Assembly (NCBI GenBank): GCA_964614365.1
Contig: CAZTLA010000084.1
Coordinates: 1 to 12,625 of the forward strand
Direction: 5' to 3'
DNA length: 12,625 nt
Source: JACQWR01 sp964614365
GTDB lineage: Bacteria > Desulfobacterota > Syntrophia > Syntrophales > JACQWR01
Of this stretch, positions 1 to 5,625 are shown one piece after another (positions within the stretch are counted from its first letter, which is position 1; each line of letters starts with the position of its first letter). The notes below the pieces were generated by a model. It was not told the origin of the DNA. It ran no database searches and saw nothing but the letters and a program-made list of their open reading frames with translations. Made by a program: the position numbers and the translations under genes.

Positions 1-672
1 GGAGATGCCGCTTATTATCCTGTTTCGTGCCGGGAAATTCGGTCCGTTCGGAGGTGTGCCGAAGGAAAATTCCGTAATAATGGCGCCATGGGCGGCGATT
101 TCTTCAAAGAGCTTTTCATTTTCCGGGGGATAAACAATGTCGGCCCCGCATCCGAGCACCGCAATCGTTCTTCCCTTCCCGGCCAGAGTTCCCCGATGGG
201 CCGCAGAATCGATCCCCCGGGCCAGGCCGCTCACCGTGGTAAGTCCTTTCAGGGCAAGTTCACGGCAAAGTTTTTCTGTGGAAAAAGTTCCGTAACTGCT
301 GGCCATTCTGGAACCAACGACGGCAATATTGATGTCGTCGGCATCGAGATTCCCCCGTACGTAAAGAAACGGCGGGAAATCATATATGGTCAAGAGGTCC
401 TGCGGGTACAGGGAATCCCGGCAGGTTACGATGGAGACCTTTAATTTGCCGGCGAGTTTGAGTTCCTCTTCTATTTTTCCCCAGCCGGTAAAGGCTTTAA
501 TCCGAGCCGCCGTTTTCTGGCCGATACCCGGGATGGATCTCAATGCATGGGCAGGGGAACTGAATACGTCCCGCGGGGAACCGACGGCATCCAGCAGGGC
601 CTTAAAGTTCACATTCCCCACGCCTTCGATCTGCTTGAGAGCCAGCCAGTATAAAAGGTCTTCTCGCATCAT
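1..672 (-). CDS. dprA: DNA-processing protein DprA/Smf, partial (C-terminus beyond window)
   Basis: DprA binds incoming single-stranded DNA and loads RecA during natural transformation; many non-competent bacteria also keep it. Only the first 224 residues are in the window, about 60% of the usual length, and the frame is open to base 1. Residues ~5-60 carry helix-hairpin-helix-like segments (IEGVGN, SIPGIGQKTA). The Rossmann-like core follows, with VGSR at 119-122, SGLARGIDSAAH at 148-159, GCGADIVYPPEN at 174-185 and FPARNRIISG at 213-222, all hallmarks of the family. Two ATGs stand in tandem (672 and 669) and the frame has a stop at 691-693, so the start can hardly be elsewhere; the ribosome site is weak. 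It is transcribed away from the exported-protein gene, from a promoter at 713-740. The symbol rests on the family motifs; competence in this organism is not shown. Confidence 0.95.
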   Translation of the reverse strand, partial: MMREDLLYWLALKQIEGVGNVNFKALLDAVGSPRDVFSSPAHALRSIPGIGQKTAARIKAFTGWGKIEEELKLAGKLKVSIVTCRDSLYPQDLLTIYDFPPFLYVRGNLDADDINIAVVGSRMASSYGTFSTEKLCRELALKGLTTVSGLARGIDSAAHRGTLAGKGRTIAVLGCGADIVYPPENEKLFEEIAAHGAIITEFSFGTPPNGPNFPARNRIISGIS

Positions 673-712
673 CGTCAGGGAGTGCCTGATTCACTACCAA
701 AATTTTCGGCAC

Positions 713-740
713 GATATATCGGATAAACAGAGGGTGTCAA
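713..740 (-). promoter_or_regulatory. Sigma-70-type promoter for dprA
   Basis: On the minus strand a perfect -35 TTGACA lies at 740-735 and a -10 TATATC at 718-713, 16 bp apart. Transcription would start near 706, leaving a leader of about 34 bases before the dprA ATG. The -10 lies inside the palindrome CGATATATCG (712-721). The assignment is by consensus match and position only. Confidence 0.65.
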
Positions 741-819
741 GTCTTTTCGCCGCTAAAAACCGTTGCGTTCTTTGCAACTTTGCGTTAGGAGATGCTCCTT
801 GATGGCAAGAGGGATCACG

Positions 820-2619
820 ATGGAAAGAAAGATTACTATCGCATTTATTATTCTCCTTCTGGCATTTCCGTTTGCGTCATTGCTCGCTTCGTCCGCACAG
901 GGGGAAGTGCCGCAAGAGACCGAGGGAGGAAAAAGAGGCCGTACGGCTGATCTATCTCAGGCACCGGCCCAGGCACCGGCCCAGGCAATGGCCCAGACAA
1001 TGGCCCAGACAATGGCCCAGGCAACGAACCGGCAGGCGGTGATCAGGCCGGTGCTTACCCTGGCGCCGCGGGAACTAAGCTTTGGCGCCATTGGTCCCGG
1101 CGAAAGTATCAATGGCATGTTTGCATTGAAGAATCTTGGCTCGGGGAGCCTCAACTGGTCTACCTCGGGGCCGGAAGGGTGGATAGTGCAGGAGAATAAG
1201 AACCTGTCGGGCGCCATGGAAGAAGCTCCCGATTACCTGCGTGTTACGCTGAAATCTCTGGGAGAGGTTGCCCCGGAGGGAAAGGTAAAAACGAAACACG
1301 TTCTCTATTCGTTACAGTTAATCCTTGAAGCCGGCGGCGATACGATCGTCTGCCGAAAAGATTTGGCGCCAGGCCCTTATCGAGAAGTAATCAAACTTGC
1401 GTCCACCGGAGGAGCAAGGTCCATCTTTCTTGCCTTCAAGATCGTGGAAGCGGAAGCCAGGCCATTGATCGGCGTGGAACCGCTGCGGGTGGACTTCGGG
1501 ATTGTTGCTGCGGGCAGGCAGGTTGCGAAACAGGTGAGATTGACCAATAAAGGCAAGGATTCCATCACGTGGCAGGCGACCGTTCCGGGAGCGCGTAGGG
1601 CGGAGGTCGGCACGCCGGTCAGGCCGGGGCGATACGTATCCTTTCTGAACGAAGACGTCAAAGGCAGGGAGGGTTATGCGCCGCCGGCTCATCTGAAGGA
1701 GACCCTTGAAGTATCAGGCAGGTCGTCGGAGGACAATGGCTATCCCTCCTTCTCTGGGGTAAACAGCGCCATGAAATATCGGTTCTGGGGTACGGGCATA
1801 ACCTTGTATTTCTGGAATATCCCGGAGGGAGGTAATCTGGCTGTTTATCTGGATGAGCAGTTCGTGCACGTTTACAATTGTTACGCCGAACAGAAAGAAG
1901 ATGTGGAGTTTCCCGCTGCCGATATGCTGGCGGACGGCCCCCATACTCTGATCCTTGTCAGCGATGGCGGACGCGCTCTGATAGAGGGAGTCAAGATACA
2001 CGGTCAGGAACCGGGGAGGGGCAATCCGGGCTGGATTAGGGTGAATCCCCGCACGGGTCTTATGACCAGGGAGACGGATTATGTGAACATTGCTTTAAAT
2101 ACGCAAAATCTTAATCCCGGCATTTACGGCGGCGACATTGTATTTAATTCCGAGCGGGGCAGCGCTGTGGTGGAAGTGTCCGTTGAAGTTGTGGCGGAAC
2201 AGTCCCCGAAAACGGTAGACGTCTATCGCTTCGTAAAGGGGTCCGACTATCTTTACACGGCCAATCCCCAGGCGGAGGCAAACAACCTGCAAATCAGGGG
2301 ATACCGAAAGCAGGGAATCGCCTTCCGGCTTTTCAGTCCGGATATGCCCGGTACCACCCCGTTTTATCGGTGGTACAATTCTCAGCGGGGAGACCACTTT
2401 TATTCTTATGATTACGCGGGCGCCGGGAAATCATTGCAGGGGTACGTTTTTGAGGGGATTCTCGGCAACATCGCCACATCGCGGCTGACCAACACACGGG
2501 AGCTTTACCGCTGGTTTAATCCTGTTACGGGCTGCCATTTTTACACCACTGCCCAGAACGGGGGTGATATGGCCGGGAAAGGGTACAAGTTCGACGGCAT
2601 AGCCGGTTATGTCCGGTGA
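820..2619 (+). CDS. Exported multidomain protein: Hydin/SPD-2-like beta domains plus DUF5648-like C-terminal repeats
   Basis: A 599-residue protein of unknown function, probably secreted or envelope-bound. Residues 1-26 form a signal peptide (MERK, a hydrophobic stretch, then LLASSA). Residues 47-67 are a four-residue repeat (APAQ/AMAQ/TMAQ). Two beta-sandwich domains of the ASPM/SPD-2/Hydin type follow, starting near LAPRELSFGAIGPGE (81-95) and VEPLRVDFGIVAAG (219-232). Residues ~310-395 form an unassigned beta-rich part, and ~404-458 resemble a BACON-like domain (WIRVNPRTGLM). The C-terminus (467-599) has repeats of the DUF5648 kind (FYRWYN..GDHFYSYD, YRWFNPVTGCHFYTT), found in many secreted bacterial proteins and suspected of carbohydrate or surface binding. 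ATG 820 is preferred because AGAGGG lies 6 bases upstream and the signal peptide begins there. ATG 802 (AGGAG 10 bases upstream) is possible, but that AGGAG sits in a small hairpin (787-799). No anchor is visible after the last repeat. Confidence 0.85.
   Translation: MERKITIAFIILLLAFPFASLLASSAQGEVPQETEGGKRGRTADLSQAPAQAPAQAMAQTMAQTMAQATNRQAVIRPVLTLAPRELSFGAIGPGESINGMFALKNLGSGSLNWSTSGPEGWIVQENKNLSGAMEEAPDYLRVTLKSLGEVAPEGKVKTKHVLYSLQLILEAGGDTIVCRKDLAPGPYREVIKLASTGGARSIFLAFKIVEAEARPLIGVEPLRVDFGIVAAGRQVAKQVRLTNKGKDSITWQATVPGARRAEVGTPVRPGRYVSFLNEDVKGREGYAPPAHLKETLEVSGRSSEDNGYPSFSGVNSAMKYRFWGTGITLYFWNIPEGGNLAVYLDEQFVHVYNCYAEQKEDVEFPAADMLADGPHTLILVSDGGRALIEGVKIHGQEPGRGNPGWIRVNPRTGLMTRETDYVNIALNTQNLNPGIYGGDIVFNSERGSAVVEVSVEVVAEQSPKTVDVYRFVKGSDYLYTANPQAEANNLQIRGYRKQGIAFRLFSPDMPGTTPFYRWYNSQRGDHFYSYDYAGAGKSLQGYVFEGILGNIATSRLTNTRELYRWFNPVTGCHFYTTAQNGGDMAGKGYKFDGIAGYVR
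961..1020 (+). repeat. Five 12-bp tandem repeats inside the exported-protein gene
   Basis: Five consecutive 12-base units: GCACCGGCCCAG twice, GCAATGGCCCAG once and ACAATGGCCCAG twice. They encode the four-residue units APAQ, AMAQ and TMAQ just after the signal peptide. The unit is a multiple of three, so gain or loss of copies would lengthen or shorten a linker without breaking the frame. Confidence 0.95.
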
Positions 2620-2642
2620 GGGGAAAAGGCAAGTATTTGGTC

Positions 2643-2671
2643 TTGACAAAATATTTCCGAGAGGTTATTAA
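2643..2671 (+). promoter_or_regulatory. Promoter of the tRNA operon
   Basis: A perfect -35 TTGACA (2643-2648) is followed, after exactly 17 bp, by a -10 TATTAA (2666-2671). Transcription would start near 2678, about 22 bases before the first tRNA. The stretch after the -10 is CTCCGCTTGCGC, a GC-rich discriminator of the type seen at stable-RNA promoters under stringent control; that control is inferred from the base composition. Confidence 0.8.
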
Positions 2672-2699
2672 CTCCGCTTGCGCACAAAAGCAGTTGATT

Positions 2700-2776
<77 letters not shown>

Positions 2777-2787
2777 AATAATTGCAT

Positions 2788-2865
2788 GGTGGGTGTAGCT
2801 CAGTTGGTTAGAGTGCCGGGTTGTGGCCCCGGAGGCCGAGGGTTCAAATCCCTTCACTCACCCCA
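2788..2865 (+). tRNA. tRNA-His, anticodon GUG
   Basis: A full cloverleaf with encoded CCA. The acceptor stem GTGGGTG (from 2789) pairs with CACTCAC. The extra G at 2788 opposite discriminator C2862 is the G-1 identity element of bacterial tRNA-His. The anticodon stem CCGGG/CCCGG closes the loop TTGTGGC, giving anticodon GTG. The T loop is TTCAAAT. It is the second gene of the operon, 11 bases after tRNA-Arg(UCU). Confidence 0.97.
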
Positions 2866-2884
2866 GGATATTATAAAAAAGTGC

Positions 2885-2961
2885 GCGCCCGTAGCTCAGC
2901 TGGATAGAGTCGCAGACTTCGAATCTGTTGGTCGTAGGTTCGAATCCTACCGGGCGTACCA
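2885..2961 (+). tRNA. tRNA-Arg, anticodon UCG
   Basis: A full cloverleaf with encoded CCA. The acceptor stem GCGCCCG pairs with CGGGCGT, again with G·U at the first pair. The anticodon stem GCAGA/TCTGT closes the loop CTTCGAA, giving anticodon TCG for CGA codons. The T stem GTAGG/CCTAC is perfect. The acceptor stem and D arm nearly match the Arg(UCU) tRNA upstream, which suggests an old duplication with a changed anticodon arm, or shared Arg-synthetase identity elements. Confidence 0.96.
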
Positions 2962-2986
2962 TATAAAAGACATAGCAGGAACGTGT

Positions 2987-3062
2987 GGGCCCTTAGCTCA
3001 GCTGGTAGAGCAACTGACTCTTAATCAGTAGGTTGCCGGTTCGATCCCGGCAGGGCTCACCA
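2987..3062 (+). tRNA. tRNA-Lys, anticodon CUU
   Basis: A full cloverleaf with encoded CCA. The acceptor stem GGGCCCT pairs with AGGGCTC, with a G·U at the second pair. The anticodon loop CTCTTAA sits on an ACTGA/TCAGT stem, giving anticodon CTT for AAG. The T stem GCCGG/CCGGC is perfect. It is the last tRNA of the operon, 8 bases before the terminator hairpin. Confidence 0.97.
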
Positions 3063-3070
3063 CGTAAATC

Positions 3071-3104
3071 AAAGGGGGGTTAGCTTAACGGTTAGCCCCT
3101 TTTC
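3071..3104 (+). terminator. Intrinsic terminator of the tRNA operon
   Basis: AAAGGGG (3071-3077) pairs with CCCCTTT (3096-3102), and a T-rich stretch TTTTCTCTTT follows. An inner GTTA/TAAC pairing can form in the loop. It lies 8 bases after tRNA-Lys and just downstream of the converging PAS-GGDEF gene. In the other direction the T run is short (CCCCCCTTTGATTT), so it is at best a weak terminator for that gene. Confidence 0.8.
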
Positions 3105-3147
3105 TCTTTGCAGAGGGGTTATTCGTTCTTTTCCCGCTTGTTCCCTC

Positions 3148-4467
3148 TTAACTTATTGCATCTTCCGCCTGTTGCAGGACATCGAATAACGAACAGCCTT
3201 TCTCTGCGGTGGCGACGCCGAAGGACAGGTTCAAGGGATGCCCATGATGGTGTTTACGCTGCGCTTCAAGGGTTTCCTGAAGCCGCACGAGGGCATGCTC
3301 GCCGATCGATTTGTCCGACAGGGGAAGGAGGGCTGCAAATCGGTCGCCGCCGATTCTGGCGATAACATCCTCCATGCGAAAAATCTTCAAGAGCTTTGCC
3401 GTCCGTCGCAGCAGTTCGTTTCCCGCAGCGACACCGTCACGATCGTTCACGGATTGCAGGTCATTCACTTTTAAGGTGACGACACTGATCGGAAATTGTC
3501 TGCCGTTTCCCAGCCGATACATCTCCTCTTCAAAATAGGTCCGGTTATAAAGACCGGTCAGCACATCGTGAAAACTCAAGTACCGAAGCTTTTCTTCTGT
3601 TTCCCGGAAATCGCTGATGTCGATCGCGAGACAGATAACGCCGACGATATTCCCCTCGTCGTTGCAATAGGGCACCCGGTCATTCTGAATCCATCGTCTG
3701 CCGCGGACAGAGGGTAAAACATCAATAATCCCCCGCTTCGAATCTCCTGAACGCAGGACCTGGTCATTGATTTCAAAAAAATGAGAAAGCTGCTCCTCCG
3801 GCAGATTCGGAAACAGGTCCTTCAATGTTTTCCCGATGATCTGTTCCATCGGAAATCCGAGGGATTTGCAGAATGTCTTATTCGCTCGGATAAAGCGGTG
3901 CTCCCTGTCCGTATAGAAAATGCTCGTCGGTATGGAATTTAAAACAAGCTGCAGGTCGCTGCGATGCCGCTGCAATTCCCCGTTAATTCGTTTGCGAACA
4001 CTGATGTCGCGAAGCATTCCGTGAATGGCAATCCCCCATTTGTACGGGATGAACAGAACGACAGTCTCACACTCTATTCGTGAACCATCCTTTGTCATGC
4101 CGGTAAATTCATACTGCTGCGTAACGAATTGACCGCGTCGACCCTTCCGGTGTTTCTCAGCGATAAAACCTTGACTTTCCGGCGCAATCAAGGTCAGGGG
4201 ATCAAATCCGGGATGGCAAACCTCTTCCTGAGTAACACCGAAGAGATCGGCAAATTTATGATTAACGAATTCGTATTTTCTATCGAAAATAACATAAATT
4301 GCCTCATTGAGCGGCTCTGCCTGCGGGAAGTATTGGCCCATTTTTTCACCAAAGTCCCGCTGTGCCTCCTTGGAATCCTGTTCATATTTTTCCAGTTCGG
4401 AAACCCGCTCCTGTAAGACGGCCATCTCATCGATAAGTTGCTTCTTTGTTTTACTCGTTGCTTTCAT
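3148..4467 (-). CDS. PAS-PAS-GGDEF protein with degenerate catalytic motif
   Basis: A 439-residue cytoplasmic sensor with no membrane segment. Residues 1-45 look coiled-coil; ~50-160 and ~172-290 are two PAS domains, each ending in a PAC-like segment (LRDISVRKR, AIDISDFRETEEKLR). The GGDEF domain begins at LSFHDVLTGLYNRTYFEEE (297-315). Its signature is RIGGDRF (371-377): the second acidic residue of GG[DE]EF is Arg. The metal-binding segment that usually reads like DIDxFK is KVNDLQ (333-338). Cyclase activity is therefore unlikely. The RxxD inhibitory-site motif (R364, D367) is intact and correctly placed, which suggests c-di-GMP binding as a receptor. The C-terminus (EDAIS) stops short of the usual YRAKxxGRNR tail. 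The start at 4467 has GGAG 9 bases upstream. It converges on the tRNA operon, and no partner gene is evident. The signal sensed by the PAS domains is unknown. Confidence 0.9.
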   Translation of the reverse strand: MKATSKTKKQLIDEMAVLQERVSELEKYEQDSKEAQRDFGEKMGQYFPQAEPLNEAIYVIFDRKYEFVNHKFADLFGVTQEEVCHPGFDPLTLIAPESQGFIAEKHRKGRRGQFVTQQYEFTGMTKDGSRIECETVVLFIPYKWGIAIHGMLRDISVRKRINGELQRHRSDLQLVLNSIPTSIFYTDREHRFIRANKTFCKSLGFPMEQIIGKTLKDLFPNLPEEQLSHFFEINDQVLRSGDSKRGIIDVLPSVRGRRWIQNDRVPYCNDEGNIVGVICLAIDISDFRETEEKLRYLSFHDVLTGLYNRTYFEEEMYRLGNGRQFPISVVTLKVNDLQSVNDRDGVAAGNELLRRTAKLLKIFRMEDVIARIGGDRFAALLPLSDKSIGEHALVRLQETLEAQRKHHHGHPLNLSFGVATAEKGCSLFDVLQQAEDAIS

Positions 4468-4520
4468 GTCATTCGGCTCCGTGTCTCAATTAGATTGACC
4501 ACTTCCTGAAAACGCGCCTC

Positions 4521-4549
4521 AAGCTATTGGTATTATGGTTGTTTGTCAA
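4521..4549 (-). promoter_or_regulatory. Candidate promoter for the PAS-GGDEF gene
   Basis: On the minus strand TTGACA (4549-4544) is followed 17 bp later by a weak -10, TAGCTT (4526-4521). The leader to the ATG at 4467 would be about 48 bases. The -35 is perfect, but the -10 matches the consensus only at its first two and last bases. Confidence 0.4.
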
Positions 4550-4583
4550 GGCATTTTTTATCATCCTGCGTTCTCTGAAGTAA

Positions 4584-4730
4584 ACGAGATCATGTTTTGA
4601 ACTGGACGCGAGCAAGAACCCTGGGGATATGGATCCCCAAGCGTATAAGGCTGCAATTGCGGGATATCATGAGGAAGTCAAGCAAAATCCCGGCAGGTTC
4701 AAAGCTATCCTTGAATACAAGGGTTATTAG
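4584..4730 (+). pseudogene. Possible remnant or short coding fragment (unrecognised C-terminal-like peptide)
   Basis: A rightward frame runs from 4584 to a TAG at 4728-4730. Its last 33 residues, from ATG 4629, read like the end of a real protein: MDPQAYKAAIAGY, then HEEVKQNP, then GRFKAILEYKGY. The sequence is amphipathic, with no rare-residue bias. The preceding frame (4499-4597, including QGIFYHPAFSEVNEIMF) joins it if one T of the TTTT run at 4595-4598 is dropped, which suggests a frameshifted relic. The stop codon overlaps the stop of the converging racemase-like gene by two bases. No good ribosome site precedes ATG 4629, and a GGGGAT/ATCCCC hairpin (4623-4638) spans it. I do not recognise the family, and chance openness cannot be excluded. 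It overlaps the candidate promoter region only in its putative upstream half. Confidence 0.3.
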
Positions 4731-5521
4731 ATACAGGAACCTGAAAAAATAATTTTCTTCGTTTTGCGCATTCCCCGCTTCTTACCGATTTCCCTTTGGG
4801 GGAGTTCTTCCAGCAGACGCCCGAATCCCTTGACCGGCTGCCGGATACGGAGCCTTCTCTGGAGGTCCCAGACGCGGGCAGGCACGGGATGCACCACCGG
4901 CACTTGCAGGTCCTGCTCCAGGAGGCTGATAACTTCGAGTACACGCCATCCCGAACCGAGCATGTATATGCATTCTGCTTCCGGGTGTTTGAGGTATTCC
5001 TGCTTCGTGAACGCATAAACCTCCTGGGGAGAGAGCCTGCCGATATCGCTGAAGGGGACATCAAGTCCGTTCATCCCCAGGACGTCAAAACCGGCCTCGC
5101 GAAAATAGTTGGCGTACTTCAGGTTAATATCGCCGCTGAAATAGGTGACTCCCAGCATCTTGCGGATTCCCAGCGCCCGCATGGCATCCACCTGGCTGGT
5201 TCCGGAAGTGAAGACGGGAATCCCGTGCTTTTTTTCCATACGTCGGATGATGCCGGCTTCGCCCTTATATCCCCGCAACATGAAGGGAGGCGCGCCTTCG
5301 GGATGGATGATATCTACCCCTAATTTCGCAATCTCATCGACCTTCGCCTCGATGAGATCCATGGCGGCAAGAAATTCTTGTTCCGTTCCCGACTTGACAC
5401 CCAGGAACAGAGGGATCACGCCGACGCCTTCGGGAAGAAGGCGTATGAATTCCTCGAGAGAACCAGGACGGTACGTGGGCTTTATGACGCCCACCACTCC
5501 TCTCCAACTGTGATGAAACAT
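4727..5521 (-). CDS. Asp/Glu racemase / maleate isomerase / arylmalonate decarboxylase-like protein without the catalytic cysteines
   Basis: A 264-residue cytoplasmic protein. The fold family acts on carboxylic acids by proton abstraction: racemases, maleate cis-trans isomerase and arylmalonate decarboxylase. Family features are the early GVIKPTYRPGS (11-21), a long helix ending in LGVDIIHPEGAPP (67-79), GIPVFTSGTSQVDAMRALGI (100-119) and WRVLEVISLLEQDL (192-205). The first catalytic Cys normally falls at the tip of the HPEGAPP segment, where none is present. The second normally precedes the WRxLEV helix, where the sequence is MLGSGW (187-192), so Gly189 replaces it. Cys184 and Cys263 are elsewhere. 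The family assignment is good, but the reaction is open. The lysine-rich tail (GKKRGMRKTKK) is not typical. GGGGAGG lies 7 bases before the ATG. It is the last gene of the leftward cluster, 104 bases after the UbiD gene. Confidence 0.75.
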   Translation of the reverse strand: MFHHSWRGVVGVIKPTYRPGSLEEFIRLLPEGVGVIPLFLGVKSGTEQEFLAAMDLIEAKVDEIAKLGVDIIHPEGAPPFMLRGYKGEAGIIRRMEKKHGIPVFTSGTSQVDAMRALGIRKMLGVTYFSGDINLKYANYFREAGFDVLGMNGLDVPFSDIGRLSPQEVYAFTKQEYLKHPEAECIYMLGSGWRVLEVISLLEQDLQVPVVHPVPARVWDLQRRLRIRQPVKGFGRLLEELPQREIGKKRGMRKTKKIIFSGSCI

Positions 5522-5595
5522 GATATAACCTCCCCGTCACTATCGGCAATCTGCTTTCCGGTTCACCATCTGCGTCTCGCGCAAAGCCCGGCGCA

Positions 5596-5616
5596 GGTCC
5601 GGTAATAATCCGGCCC
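5596..5616 (-). other. Short hairpin between the UbiD and racemase-like genes
   Basis: On the minus strand GGGCCGG and CCGGACC flank ATTATTA, giving six pairs with one internal mismatch. No T run follows, so it is not a classical terminator. It might be an mRNA-processing or attenuation element between the two cistrons, or chance. Confidence 0.3.
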
Positions 5617-5625
5617 TATATCCTG

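Noticed and set aside
88..802. Two rightward open frames of 118 and 138 residues
   Set aside because: They are antisense to dprA and its promoter region and resemble no protein family.
961..1020. CRISPR-like array
   Set aside because: The 12-base units are contiguous with no spacers and encode an in-frame peptide repeat.
2786..3031. An 81-residue rightward open frame across the tRNA genes
   Set aside because: It is read from tRNA-His, tRNA-Arg and tRNA-Lys sequence; peptides such as GVAQLVR and GRRFESY are classic artefacts of translating tRNA genes.
5596..5616. Intrinsic terminator splitting the UbiD and racemase-like genes
   Set aside because: The stem has a mismatch and no T run follows in the direction of transcription, so a true terminator is not supported.
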